Source of the DNA: Mycolicibacterium sp.
GTDB lineage: Bacteria; Actinomycetota; Actinomycetes; Mycobacteriales; Mycobacteriaceae
NCBI GenBank assembly: GCA_020637165.1
Contig: JACJWN010000006.1
Coordinates: 124,001 to 188,000, forward strand
Reading direction: 5' to 3'
DNA length: 64,000 bases
Shown: positions 8,226-17,198 of the stretch, piece by piece
Layout of the letters: each line of letters begins with the position of its first letter
How positions within the stretch are numbered: position 1 is the stretch's first letter
Made by a program: the position numbers and the translations under genes
The notes under the pieces: generated by a model
Seen by the model: only the letters and a program-made list of their open reading frames with translations
Told to the model about the DNA's origin: nothing
Databases searched by the model: none

Positions 8226-10091
8226 TCAGAGGACGAACAGCGTGCCTTCCGGGTCGGTCACGCCGCGGAAGATTCCCAGCAGGGATGTGTAGCCCGGCCG
8301 CTCCGGGTTCTTGTCGTAATACAGTGCGCCGGTGGATGTTTCGTAGACGAACTGGCTGCTGGTGTTGGACAACCCGCAGCCCAGGAACCAGGCCCGGTCG
8401 ACGAAGTCGATTGTCGTGCTCGTCGCGGCGAGGGGGAACCTGTCGATCACGGCGATGTCGCCACCCAACCCGGTGAAGTCCAATTCCGGTGCGATGCGAG
8501 CGTTGTAGAACTGGGCGTTGAGGATGAAGGTATCGGTCGAGTCGGTTCCAGACAGCTTCGGCTGGTTCTTCCTGACCTTCCGCCACGGCCCGGTCTGCAC
8601 GGCAGAGCTGCTGTACACCCACGTTCCCCCCGGGACCGCGCTGTCGGTGACGCCATCGGAGGAACCGAAAACGGAGATCTCCAATGCGACGGTGGTGGGG
8701 ATGTTGGTGAACTGGCCCGCCGCTTCGTCGGTGGGGTAGGTGAAGAAGCCGAACACACCGTTGGCGTCGGAGGTCGTGAAGCCGTCGAGGATCGCCGCCG
8801 TATGCAGGGCGAGAGGATAAGGCGTCGAACCAGGTGCGGTCTTCTGGTAGCGCCAGAAGTCGAAGTTGTCCTGGGCGTTGGGATCCTGCGGATTGGGACT
8901 GACCGGCGGCGCGGTCAACTCGGTGCCGTTGTACGCGTACGGGTACACCATCTGCTGGTTGGAGGCCATATAGGCCCCGTACTTGACGAAGTCGGAGTAC
9001 GACGCCGGGATCCAGCCGCTCTGGTCAAGGAGGAAGTTGGCCGCGGGCTCCGTCGACTGGGCCGTCCACACCTTGTCGGGACCGATGATTCTGCTGACCG
9101 TATCCGGAGGTTGCGGAGCCCACGGGGTCGCGCCGCTCCAGACCAGGTCGCCGTATGGGCCGCCGGCGGCCTTGAGTTGACTCACGACGGTGTCGAAGTC
9201 GTTGAAGCCGTAGGTCTTACCGCTCTTGGCCCCGGTCCAGGCGGCACCGTTGATGGTGAACTTGGTCTGGATCGGCAGCGACCACTCGTCGATGTAGGAG
9301 ACGTCGATCGTGTACTCGTAGCCGCCGTCCGCCGGATAGAGGCTGTACTCCAGGAAGCTGTAGTTCTGGAACGTGTCGCCGGCCGGCGCCGCGGTTGGGT
9401 CGAACGGGTCGATACCGCCGGTCGAGGTGATCGGCAGGGTGAACTCCGAGCCTTCGACGATGTAGATCCGGTTTCCCGGGGATTTGGGCGGGGCGTTGTA
9501 GACGGCCAGTGTCACCGGGGCCGAGAGTCCCGGCTTGATCTCCACCGGCCCCACCCAGTCGGGCGGCAGCGGGGGCGGTTCGGTCTCCCACGGGGTGGCC
9601 GGAATGCTGTAGTTCGCGGTTTTGGTCAGGTTGTAGACCCAGATGGAATCGGTCTTCGAGCTGTTGTGAATGGTGATCGCCGGGGCATTCGCAGCAGAGA
9701 CGGCGGCCAGATCCGAGGTGCCGGTCGGTTGTTCGGTGGGCACCGGGTCGGCCGGCAGCGGCACCGCTGGGGCCGTGGCGGCCACCTTGCCGATCGGCAC
9801 CGCCGGCCGGTCCGACTTGTCACTGGAGGTCGACGGCAATCCAATTGCTCCCGCGGGCCGCCTGGTTGCGGCGGCGCTCGGCCTGGCCGGGATGGTGCCG
9901 CCACGGGCCGTCATCCGCTTGGTGGCCTTGGAGGCCTGCCTCGTCGGACCCGCCGCCGCCGCTGTCGAATCGGCCCTGGCCGCATCGGTTTTCGGTGAGT
10001 CCGCGGAGGCGGCGCCCGCCGCGCCCAGACCCGCCAGGGACAGGCCGAGGGCAAACCCAGCCGCCCCAACGCACACGTTGATGTTGACCAT
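8226..10091 (-). CDS. Secreted protein with a GH64/thaumatin-like domain
   Basis: A 621-residue exported protein. The signal peptide covers about residues 1-32 (hydrophobic core, then AASADS). An Ala/Thr/Pro-rich linker runs to about 150. The next domain (ITIHNSS...SIWVYNL, NRIYIVEGSEFTLPI, then EYSLYP, YTIDVSYIDEWSLPI) has the strand order of thaumatin/GH64-type beta-1,3-glucanase folds. GKTYGFNDFDTVVSQLKAAG follows, as in GH64-like proteins. The last 45 residues (SQFVYETSTGALYYDKN) resemble the end of RTX-type repeats. It is probably cell-surface or extracellular and acts on, or binds, glucans. This function is inferred and catalytic acids were not confirmed. It shares its design with the gene at the left edge. 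Confidence 0.78.
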   Translation of the reverse strand: MVNINVCVGAAGFALGLSLAGLGAAGAASADSPKTDAARADSTAAAAGPTRQASKATKRMTARGGTIPARPSAAATRRPAGAIGLPSTSSDKSDRPAVPIGKVAATAPAVPLPADPVPTEQPTGTSDLAAVSAANAPAITIHNSSKTDSIWVYNLTKTANYSIPATPWETEPPPLPPDWVGPVEIKPGLSAPVTLAVYNAPPKSPGNRIYIVEGSEFTLPITSTGGIDPFDPTAAPAGDTFQNYSFLEYSLYPADGGYEYTIDVSYIDEWSLPIQTKFTINGAAWTGAKSGKTYGFNDFDTVVSQLKAAGGPYGDLVWSGATPWAPQPPDTVSRIIGPDKVWTAQSTEPAANFLLDQSGWIPASYSDFVKYGAYMASNQQMVYPYAYNGTELTAPPVSPNPQDPNAQDNFDFWRYQKTAPGSTPYPLALHTAAILDGFTTSDANGVFGFFTYPTDEAAGQFTNIPTTVALEISVFGSSDGVTDSAVPGGTWVYSSSAVQTGPWRKVRKNQPKLSGTDSTDTFILNAQFYNARIAPELDFTGLGGDIAVIDRFPLAATSTTIDFVDRAWFLGCGLSNTSSQFVYETSTGALYYDKNPERPGYTSLLGIFRGVTDPEGTLFVL

Positions 10092-10172
10092 GACGCCCCC
10101 TGCCTGCAGTGCCCCCAGACCATGAGCGTAGAGCAGATACCCGGCGACGAGGCGCGATCTACCGGCGTCGAA

Positions 10173-10925
10173 TCAGAGGTAGGGATCCGCCCAGGCGCTG
10201 ATGATGCGAGCGGCCCGTGCGGCCTGGTTCTTTCCGGTGAGGAGGTGGTCGGCTCCTTCGAGGGAAACGAAGCTGCGCGGATGACGGGCGGTCCGGAAGA
10301 TGTCGCTTGCATTCTCGATGCCGACGGTGTTGTCGGTCGGTGAATGCATGACGAGCAGCGCCCGGTGCAGGGTCCGGATCCGTTCGCGCAGATCGGCGGC
10401 CCGAACATCCTCGATGAAGTGCCGCTTGAGGGTCAACGCCTTGCCGCCGGCGAGGAACGTCGCCTCGCCGTCCTCCTCGATGCGGTGAACGAGGGCGTCA
10501 TAGTTGTGCTCGACGTGCGCGGGTTCGAAGGGAGCCCCGATGCTGGCCACCGCCTCCACGCTCGGACAATGATGTGCCGCCGCGATCACGGCCGAGCCGC
10601 CGAACGAATGCCCGACCAGCAGGCGCACCTCCCGGCCGGAGTCATTCATGAACTCCACCGCCCGCACGGTGTCGGCGACCTTGTGGGAGAACGAACCGTC
10701 GCCCCAGTCGCCCTCGGAATCACCGAGTCCGAGATTGTCGAAACGCAGCATGCCGATGCCCTCGCTGGCGAGCTGCTTGCAGATCCGGCTCGCGGCCGGG
10801 CAGTCCTTGCCGAGGGTGAATCCGTGGGCGAACACCCCCCACCCGCGAACCCCCTCCGGGGGGACGTCGACGAGGCCGGCCAGCGTGGGCCCGACCGTGC
10901 TCGCGAAACTGACGCGTTCAGCCAT
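10173..10925 (-). CDS. Alpha/beta hydrolase
   Basis: A 250-residue cytosolic serine hydrolase of the alpha/beta fold. The oxyanion segment is FAHGFTLGKDC near residues 32-42, the nucleophile elbow is GHSFGG with Ser107, and HSPTDNTVGI with a later GADHLL supply the Asp and His. This resembles the OsmC-associated/peroxide-stress hydrolase group and serine aminopeptidase-like esterases. The substrate is unknown. The neighbouring SDR gene lies 21 bases upstream on the same strand, so the two probably form an operon. Confidence 0.85.
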   Translation of the reverse strand: MAERVSFASTVGPTLAGLVDVPPEGVRGWGVFAHGFTLGKDCPAASRICKQLASEGIGMLRFDNLGLGDSEGDWGDGSFSHKVADTVRAVEFMNDSGREVRLLVGHSFGGSAVIAAAHHCPSVEAVASIGAPFEPAHVEHNYDALVHRIEEDGEATFLAGGKALTLKRHFIEDVRAADLRERIRTLHRALLVMHSPTDNTVGIENASDIFRTARHPRSFVSLEGADHLLTGKNQAARAARIISAWADPYL

Positions 10926-10946
10926 GGCTGTTCAGCTCCGGTGGGA

Positions 10947-11786
10947 CTAACCGGACTTGGGGACGGGGAACTGGGTGCGCATCATCAGATCCCACAACCG
11001 GTCGGGGGTGAGTTGGCGTTGCAGGATGCCCAGCGTCGCCGACGGGGTGACCGTGTAGCGGGCCTTCGGGTGCTTGCTCTTGATCGCCTTGCGAATCACC
11101 TCTGCCACCGCGTCCGGGCCACCACCCACCAGACCGGCCAGGCGACTCTCGTAGATGCCGGCCGTGACCGCGCCCACTTTCGCGTTGAAGTCCGCGTACG
11201 GGCCGTCGTTGAGGCTGTCGGTGGAGGCGACCGCGGCGTGGGCGAATTCCGTGGTGATCAGACCGGGCTCGATGAGGACGACCTGGACCCCGAAGCCCTG
11301 CACTTCGAAGCGCATCGCATCCGAAATCGCCTCCACCGCATGTTTCGTGGCGTGGTAGATGCCCCCGCCGGGGAAGGTCAGCTTGCCGCCCATCGAGCCG
11401 ATGTTGACGATGCGTCCCTTACCGGCCCTGCGCATGCCGGGAAGGACGAGCTGGCTCATCCGAATCAGGCCGAAGACGTTCGTTTCGAACTGGCGGCGAA
11501 TGTCATCCAGCGGGATCGACTCGACGGCGCCGGACTGGGAGTAGCCGGCGTTGTTGACCAGGACGCCGACCGACCCTTCGGCGTCCTCCACCGCGGCCAC
11601 GGCCGCGGCCATGGACCCCTCGTCGGTGACGTCCAGGGCGAGGGTGCGACACCCTTTGTCGGCGAGCTCCTTCAGCGTTTCGGGGCGCCGTGCGGTGGCG
11701 TAGACGGTGTAGCCGTTCGCGGCGAGGTCGGCGGCGGTGGCCGCACCGATTCCGCTCGAGCATCCGGTGATGAGCACTGAAGTCAT
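10947..11786 (-). CDS. Short-chain dehydrogenase/reductase
   Basis: A 279-residue classical SDR that uses NAD(P)H to oxidise or reduce a carbonyl/alcohol pair. The cofactor motif TGCSSGIG is at residues 8-15, NNAG near 78, and the catalytic YHATK has Tyr144 and Lys148. The C-terminal extension after the catalytic motif is typical of mycobacterial SDRs annotated as oxidoreductases of lipid or retinol type. The ATG at 11786 is preferred over two GTG codons just before it. It precedes the alpha/beta hydrolase in the same direction with a short gap. The substrate is unknown. Confidence 0.87.
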   Translation of the reverse strand: MTSVLITGCSSGIGAATAADLAANGYTVYATARRPETLKELADKGCRTLALDVTDEGSMAAAVAAVEDAEGSVGVLVNNAGYSQSGAVESIPLDDIRRQFETNVFGLIRMSQLVLPGMRRAGKGRIVNIGSMGGKLTFPGGGIYHATKHAVEAISDAMRFEVQGFGVQVVLIEPGLITTEFAHAAVASTDSLNDGPYADFNAKVGAVTAGIYESRLAGLVGGGPDAVAEVIRKAIKSKHPKARYTVTPSATLGILQRQLTPDRLWDLMMRTQFPVPKSG

Positions 11787-11975
11787 CACCACACCCTATG
11801 CGCAGCGGGCGGGCGGAGTTCAGTTGCCAGCCCACGAGAAGGAGCGGCGATCGCTGATAGCGCCGCCAGTGGCGGTGAGCGTCCGGCGCGAGGCCGGCAA
11901 TGTGATCAAACCGCTACATCTAGCGGCCGCAGACCTGATGTTAGGTTTTATCGACATTCAAGGGGGCCACAGCTA

Positions 11976-11995
11976 ATGTTGTGATACGCCAACAT
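11976..11995. promoter_or_regulatory. Inverted repeat ATGTTG-N8-CAACAT, candidate HipB operator
   Basis: Perfect 6-base arms separated by 8 bases lie 9 bases before the hipB ATG. The classical HipB operator of E. coli has 5-base arms and the same N8 spacing (TATCC-N8-GGATA), so spacing and position fit autoregulation by the XRE-type antitoxin although the arms differ. Confidence 0.55.
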
Positions 11996-12003
11996 CCGGG
12001 GAG

Positions 12004-12228
12004 ATGATCGCCCGGTCCCCCGCGGCACTGGGCAGAGCGATCCGCGCTGCGCGTCAGGGGCAAGGACTGACACAAAGCGAGTTGGCCGAGCGCGCGCGAA
12101 CCAACCGATTCTCCATCGCACAGGCCGAAAGCGGTGCCAGCACCAAGGCCATCGAGAATCTGTTCGAGACGCTGGCGGCCCTTGAGCTCGAACTGGTCGT
12201 CCGTCCGCGGCAAAGCTGGAAAGCCTGA
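12004..12228 (+). CDS. hipB: XRE-family antitoxin (HipB-like)
   Basis: A 74-residue helix-turn-helix protein. LGRAIRAARQGQGLTQSELA followed by SIAQAESGAS is the XRE fold, and TKAIENLFETLAALELEL is the dimer-forming end typical of HipB. It should bind HipA and repress the operon through the inverted repeat at 11976-11995. Its stop overlaps the A of the hipA ATG. GGGGAG touches the start codon directly, an unusually close spacing, so a leaderless transcript is possible. Confidence 0.85.
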   Translation: MIARSPAALGRAIRAARQGQGLTQSELAERARTNRFSIAQAESGASTKAIENLFETLAALELELVVRPRQSWKA

Positions 12229-13490
12229 TGCCCGTTGACATCTGGCTGCAGGGCACGCTGACCGCTCGGGTCACCCCTGAAATCAGCCGGATGCAAGGTC
12301 GTTCTGGAGTACACCGACGAGGCGCGCAGCCGGTACCGCGGCGGCGCGCCGATCCTGTGATGCTCGCTGCCCGCGGCACGCGGAACGACCGCACCGTCGG
12401 CGACCCGCGCCTACCTGGAGGGACTCCTTCCCGAAGGCCGCGCACTGGAAACAGCGGCTTCCCGGCTACGCGGGGTCGAACTCGACTCGGCCGGCGCCCC
12501 CGCGGCTCCGTCGGACGCCGTGGCACTTCTCGCCGAATACGGCCGTGAGTGTGCTGGCGCCGTGGTCGTCGCGCCCGCCGGATCCGGCCCGCCAGGTGGA
12601 GGCCACCCTTCGTCACCGCTGGGAGAGGTCGAGCTGGCCGACCTCGTCCGGAATCTCCCGACCAACCCGCTGGGGGCCGACCCCGGCCGGGAGATCCGGA
12701 TGTCTCTTCGCGGCGCCCAGGACAAACTCCTGCTCACCCGGGTCGCCGGAAACTGGTGCAGACCAATCGACGGCTATCCCTCGACACACATTCTCAAGCC
12801 GACGAGCGTCTGGCCGCACAGCGCGAAGAACGAGGCGCTGGTGCTTAGCCTTTCCCGCGCGTGCGGCCTGTCGAGCAACGACGTGTGGATTGAGCAAATC
12901 GCCGACACCTCCGTTCTCGTGACCGAGCGATATGACCGGATCACGGGCGATGACGGGAGCGTCCATCGCCTCCATCAGGAGGACATGTGCCAGGCCGCCG
13001 GGGTCCGGCCGAAGGACAAGTATCTGATCGGCCGCCCCTCCGACCGGATGACACGGGTATTGCGCGAGTTCGCCGCCTCGCCGATCCGCGAAGCCCTCGC
13101 CGTCTACCGGCAGGTGGCGTTTCGCGCCTTGGTCGGCGACGAGGACGGCCATGGCAGGAATTACTCCTCGGTCCATACCGACGGCGGCGTGACCGCAGCG
13201 CCGCTGTATGACTCGCTGTGCACGTTGGCGTACCCCGACCTGTCCGGAACCATGGGGGCACAGATCGGCACGCAGCGATCACTGGCGAAGGTCGACCGGC
13301 AAGCCCTCGCCGAAGAGGCACGCGCGATGGGCATACCCGCCGTTGCAGCCGCAGAGGCCATCGACGAGCTCATCGACAACGTTCGCTCCGGTGCGGCCGA
13401 CCTGAGCCCGACACTGACCGAGGGGTGGCCGGCCGAGCGCATCATCGAGACGATCCTCGGGCGGGCACAGCGGCTTGAGTCTGATCAACC
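12228..13490 (+). pseudogene. hipA: hipA, broken by a frameshift and an in-frame TGA
   Basis: This would encode a HipA-type Ser/Thr kinase toxin of about 420 residues. The first 22 codons (MPVDIWLQGTLTARV) are in one frame; from about 12295 the protein continues in another frame with KVVLEYTDEARSRYRGG. A TGA at 12358-12360 then interrupts ...APIL-stop-CSLPAARG in the same frame, after which the sequence is open. The kinase body is well preserved: GAQDKLLLTR, STHILKPT and GDEDGHGRNYSS with the catalytic Asp and metal ligands. The frame also runs past the expected C-terminus to 13887 without a stop, so the native end is lost. The toxin is probably dead while the antitoxin is intact. Sequencing error at one or both lesions cannot be excluded. 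Confidence 0.8.
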
Positions 13491-13593
13491 GCTCGGCGGG
13501 GCCAAGCCTTCAAGTCCGAGGGGACTCTGGATGCGGCCACTCAGCGACGGCGTCGCTAGCGAGGGTTCTCGCCCCTTGGGGCACGTCCCGGCT

Positions 13594-13839
13594 CTATCGC
13601 GTCTGCAAGTCGATACCGAGCTGCCGCGCACAGCTGGCTCGCGACATCTCCACCAGGGCCAACTGGGCGTTGTCGAACTCGGCCAGCACCGGGGTCTGCT
13701 CCTTCATCTGAGCCATGGACGCGTCGATGCAGCGTTGCAGTCGCTGGGCGTCGGAGTCACGCCACTCGGAGTAGCCGATCAGGCCGGCAGCCACCACGCC
13801 GACCACCAGGTAGATCCAGACGCGAGGATTTCTGGGCAC
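13594..13839 (-). CDS. Small single-pass membrane protein
   Basis: An 81-residue protein of unknown function. The GTG at 13839 is chosen because it precedes a basic PRNPRVW and a clean hydrophobic helix (WIYLVVGVVAAGLIGY, about residues 7-22). The remainder is a soluble, helical segment with two Cys. The open frame extends further upstream, but those residues look non-coding. It would sit in the membrane with its C-terminal domain outside. It is antisense to the read-through tail of hipA. Confidence 0.55.
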   Translation of the reverse strand: MPRNPRVWIYLVVGVVAAGLIGYSEWRDSDAQRLQRCIDASMAQMKEQTPVLAEFDNAQLALVEMSRASCARQLGIDLQTR

Positions 13840-14001
13840 ACCCCAGTATGGCCCGATGACGCCAACACAGGTGCGGGCCGGTTTTGACAGGCCCAGCGCT
13901 TTCGCCCTGGCCGCGGCGTCATCGGCTCTGGTGATCACCGGTCCCGCCCGAATGCGCTGCCTGAGGGACACGCCGCGGTTCGAGCGGGCCGCGAACTCCG
14001 A

Positions 14002-14454
14002 TCAGCGAGTTCGCCAACGTTTCCACACCGCGTGACCGGTGGCGCGCACCTTGTCGTCGTATCGCAGCTCCGCGTCGCAGACGATTTCGGCTTCGCTTGA
14101 CTCGATCACGAAGGCCCGCAGTTCGACCGCGCTGTCCAGCGGGCTCGGGCGGTGATAGCGGACGTCGATGCCGGCCGTCACGAAGGGGACCACGGCGCCC
14201 GGATAAGCCTCCCATCCCTGCAGCGAGGCCTCGTTGAGGACGGCGGCTGCGGTGTGGCAGTCGAGGACGGTGGCGATGATGCCGCCGTTGAGGAAACCCA
14301 TTCCGTTGTCGTGCTCCGGCCACGGAACAAAGGTCGCGGTGACGTAATCGTCTCCGAGATAGCTCTTGAGGCGCAGCCCGCGAGGGTTGGCCGGTCCGCA
14401 ACCGAAGCAGGTCATGGTCGGGAAGAGCCGGTCCTGAATCGATAGCACGTCCAC
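14002..14454 (-). CDS. Hotdog-fold thioesterase (PaaI-like)
   Basis: A 150-residue single-domain hotdog protein. The motif HDNGMGFLNGGIIATVLDCHTAAA is the active-site helix region of PaaI/4HBT-type acyl-CoA thioesterases, and the N-terminal CFGCGPANPRGL is a common start in this group. It would hydrolyse acyl-CoA or acyl-ACP thioesters. It is divergent from the type III PKS operon with only 125 bases between them, so it may supply or recycle acyl groups for that pathway. This link is an inference from position. Confidence 0.85.
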   Translation of the reverse strand: MDVLSIQDRLFPTMTCFGCGPANPRGLRLKSYLGDDYVTATFVPWPEHDNGMGFLNGGIIATVLDCHTAAAVLNEASLQGWEAYPGAVVPFVTAGIDVRYHRPSPLDSAVELRAFVIESSEAEIVCDAELRYDDKVRATGHAVWKRWRTR

Positions 14455-14579
14455 AAAAATCAGTATCGCCGCCCGGGTGCGCGCGAGAGCACCCGATTGT
14501 CGGTTGGCTCACACCGGCAATCCGGATGGCGGGTGGCTCCGAATGGCTTCCACGCAGGGATCGAGAGGAGCAATCCGTG

Positions 14580-15668
14580 GTGTCAACAGGTGCGAACGGT
14601 GGCCCGACCAGTGTCATCGCCGCTGTTCGGGGGGCGTTGCCCCCAAATCGTTACAGCCAGTCCGAAATCACCGAGGCGCTGGTCCAGCTTCCCCAGTTCG
14701 CTCCGCACGCGGATCTGCTGCGGCGCTTTCACCAGACCGCCAAGGTCGACCACCGCCACCTCGTGCTGCCGCTGGAGCAGTACCCGGGGCTGAACGACTT
14801 CGGGCACACGAACTCGGTGTTCATCGACCGGGCCGTCGACCTCGGGGCGGCCGCCGTGACGGCCGCATTGGAGGACGCCGGTCTGCGCCCCGAGGACGTC
14901 GACGCGGTCATTTCGACGACGGTCACCGGCATCGCGGTGCCGACGCTGGAGGCGCGGATCGCCGGTCGACTCGGCATGCGCCCCGACGTGCGACGCGTCC
15001 CCTTGTTCGGCTTGGGGTGCGTGGCCGGCGCTGCCGGAACAGCCCGCATCCACGACTATCTGCGCGGCAACCCCGACGGGGTGGCGGTGCTGGTATCGGC
15101 CGAACTGTGCTCGCTCAACTTCGGTGCCCTCGGGGCGGATGTCGCCGGGCTTGTCGGCACGGCGATCTTCGCCGACGGCGCGGCGGCGGTGGTGGCCGTC
15201 GGAGAGCGCCGGGCGGAGAAACTGGGCATCACCGGGCCGCGGATCATCGACTCCGCCAGCCGGCTCTACCCGGACTCGTTGCGCACCATGGGATGGGACG
15301 TCGGCGCCGCCGGGTTCCAGCTCGTGCTGTCCCCGGAAGTGCCCGACATGATCACCCGCTACCTGCGTGACGACATGATCGGCTTCCTCGGCGGACACGG
15401 CCTCCAGATCGACGACATCGGCGTGTGGGTCAGCCACCCCGGCGGCCCGAAGGTAATCGAAGCGATCACCGAAAGCCTCACGCTGCCCGCCGACGCCCTG
15501 GAGCTCACCTGGCGCTCGCTGGCCGAGATCGGCAATGTCTCCTCCTCGTCGGTGCTGCACATCCTGCGCGACACGATGGACAAGCGCCCCGCGGACGGAT
15601 CGCCCGCGGTGATGATGGCCATGGGTCCCGGCTTCTGCTCAGAACTCGTTCTCATGCAGTGGCAGTGA
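14580..15668 (+). CDS. Type III polyketide synthase (Pks10-like)
   Basis: A 362-residue chalcone/stilbene synthase-family enzyme. The thiolase-fold catalytic triad is complete: Cys147 in GLGCVAGAAG, His286 in WVSHPGGP and Asn319 in EIGNVSSSS. The protein closely follows mycobacterial Pks10 (Rv1660), including SVIAAVRGALPPNRYSQSEI near the start and MGPGFCSELVLMQW at the end. The start is GTG 14580 (or the adjacent GTG 14577), with GAGGAG 7-10 bases upstream. It condenses a long acyl starter with malonyl units to make alkyl-resorcinols or alkyl-pyrones. The next two genes (methyltransferase, FAD oxidoreductase) are the partners expected for methylated phenolic lipids or polyketide quinones. 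Confidence 0.93.
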   Translation: MSTGANGGPTSVIAAVRGALPPNRYSQSEITEALVQLPQFAPHADLLRRFHQTAKVDHRHLVLPLEQYPGLNDFGHTNSVFIDRAVDLGAAAVTAALEDAGLRPEDVDAVISTTVTGIAVPTLEARIAGRLGMRPDVRRVPLFGLGCVAGAAGTARIHDYLRGNPDGVAVLVSAELCSLNFGALGADVAGLVGTAIFADGAAAVVAVGERRAEKLGITGPRIIDSASRLYPDSLRTMGWDVGAAGFQLVLSPEVPDMITRYLRDDMIGFLGGHGLQIDDIGVWVSHPGGPKVIEAITESLTLPADALELTWRSLAEIGNVSSSSVLHILRDTMDKRPADGSPAVMMAMGPGFCSELVLMQWQ

Positions 15669-15678
15669 GCGACCTCTC

Positions 15679-16188
15679 ATGACGTGGTATCTGGTTCTCC
15701 TTTTTGCGGTCGGCGTCGAGCGCCTGGCCGAACTGGTTCTGGCACAACGCAATCTGGCGTGGAGCCGGGCGCGCGGCGGCATCGAGATCGGCGCCGGTCA
15801 CTATCCGGTGATGGTCGCTCTGCATCTGGCCCTGCTGGTCGGCTGCGTGGTGGAAGTCGCCGCCATGCACCGCCCGTTCATCCCTGTGCTGGGGTGGTCG
15901 ATGCTGGCCCTGGTCGTCGCCGCCCAAGTGCTGCGCTGGTGGTGCATCACCACCCTGGGGCGGCAGTGGAACACCCGCGTCGTCGTCATCCCCGGCGCCG
16001 CCCGCATCGAGGGCGGACCCTACCGCTGGTTTTCGCACCCGAACTACGTCGCCGTCGCGATCGAAGGGTTCGCGCTGCCCCTGGTCCACTCCGCATGGGT
16101 GACCGCACTGGCGTTCACCACCCTCAACGCGGCTCTGCTGAGCACCCGCGTATCCGTCGAGAACTCAGCACTAGCGAGGCTTTCATGA
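15679..16188 (+). CDS. ICMT-family methyltransferase (phenolic-lipid type)
   Basis: A 169-residue integral membrane protein with four or so hydrophobic helices. It belongs to the isoprenylcysteine carboxyl methyltransferase family: the C-terminal GGPYRWFSHPNYVAVAIEG is the SAM-binding signature. In Streptomyces griseus the matching gene srsB lies between the type III PKS and a flavin hydroxylase and methylates alkylresorcinols. Here the ATG is 10 bases after the PKS stop and the gene ends with an ATGA overlap with the FAD gene, so the three are one operon. It probably methylates the polyketide ring at the membrane. Confidence 0.88.
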   Translation: MTWYLVLLFAVGVERLAELVLAQRNLAWSRARGGIEIGAGHYPVMVALHLALLVGCVVEVAAMHRPFIPVLGWSMLALVVAAQVLRWWCITTLGRQWNTRVVVIPGAARIEGGPYRWFSHPNYVAVAIEGFALPLVHSAWVTALAFTTLNAALLSTRVSVENSALARLS

Positions 16189-17198
16189 ACGATCTGCTGG
16201 TCGCCGGCGCCGGACCGGCGGGGTTGGCCACGGCCATCCACGCCGCCCGCGCCGGACTTTCGGTCACCGTGGTGGACCGCCGCCCGGGACCCATCGACAA
16301 GGCCTGCGGGGAAGGGCTGATGCCGCACACACTGCGACACCTCGACGCCCTCGGAATCACCCCGCACGGCAAACCTTTTCGTGGCATCACCTACCTCGAC
16401 CGCAACCGGCGCGTGGAGGCCCGCTTCCCAGGCGCCGCCGGACGCGGGGTGCGGCGCACCGTGCTGTCAGAGGCCCTGCACGACACTGCCGCCACCGCGG
16501 GAGTCCGGATCGTCAAGGGCAACATCGGCGACATCGAGCAGGACGCGAACGGCGTGCGCTGCGGCGGCTTCGCAGCGCGGTACCTGGCCGCTGCCGACGG
16601 CCTGCACTCGCCGATCCGTCGCCAACTCGGGCTGGACCGGCCCACCAACGGCCCTCGCCGCTGGGGCATCCGCCGGCACTTCCAGATAGCCCCGTGGACC
16701 GACACCGTCGAGGTCTACTGGGCCGAGCACACCGAGGCCTACGTCACCCCGGTGGCCGATGACTGCGTCGGAGTGGCCATCCTGACGTCCCGGCAGGGCA
16801 AGTTCGACGATCACCTAAGTGAATTCCCCGCTCTGGCAGCGCGACTCGCCGGGGCGCAGGGCGGTCCGGCCCGGGCGGCGGGGCCGTTGCGGCAGCGCGC
16901 CTCCAGCCAGCACCACGGCAGGGTCATGCTCGTGGGCGACGCGGCCGGATACGTCGACGCCCTTACCGGCGAGGGGCTGGGCATCGCGCTGGGGTGCGCC
17001 GAGCTGGTGGTCGGCGCCGTGCTCGACGACGACCCGGCGGGCTACACCCGGCAGTGGCGCCGTATGTCACGCCGGTATCGACTCCTCACGTCGGCGCTGC
17101 TGACAGCCAGCAACTCGCCGGCGCGGTCCATGATCGTGCCGGCCGCAACCACTTTGCCGAGAGTCTTCAACCAGGCGGTCAAACTGCTGGCGCAGTGA
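16185..17198 (+). CDS. FAD-dependent oxidoreductase (geranylgeranyl reductase/aromatic hydroxylase type)
   Basis: A 337-residue flavoprotein. GAGPAGLATAIHAARAG near the N-terminus binds FAD, DKACGEGLMP is the geranylgeranyl-reductase-family signature, and GRVMLVGDAAGYVDALTGEG is the second FAD motif. The ATG overlaps the methyltransferase stop by four bases. In srsABC-type operons the third enzyme hydroxylates the alkylresorcinol to give a hydroquinone that becomes a quinone. In M. smegmatis and M. marinum related clusters make polyketide quinones used in respiration at low oxygen. I infer the same pathway here. Confidence 0.88.
   Translation: MNDLLVAGAGPAGLATAIHAARAGLSVTVVDRRPGPIDKACGEGLMPHTLRHLDALGITPHGKPFRGITYLDRNRRVEARFPGAAGRGVRRTVLSEALHDTAATAGVRIVKGNIGDIEQDANGVRCGGFAARYLAAADGLHSPIRRQLGLDRPTNGPRRWGIRRHFQIAPWTDTVEVYWAEHTEAYVTPVADDCVGVAILTSRQGKFDDHLSEFPALAARLAGAQGGPARAAGPLRQRASSQHHGRVMLVGDAAGYVDALTGEGLGIALGCAELVVGAVLDDDPAGYTRQWRRMSRRYRLLTSALLTASNSPARSMIVPAATTLPRVFNQAVKLLAQ

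Noticed and set aside
8802-9998. 398-codon plus-strand frame opposite the GH64-like gene
   Set aside because: Antisense shadow with no recognisable motif.
10344-11780. 478-codon plus-strand frame opposite the hydrolase and SDR genes
   Set aside because: It covers two well supported genes on the other strand and shows no family motif.
13491-13887. Read-through extension of hipA
   Set aside because: The residues after the expected HipA end are antisense to a small membrane protein gene and have no HipA features; the native stop is simply lost.
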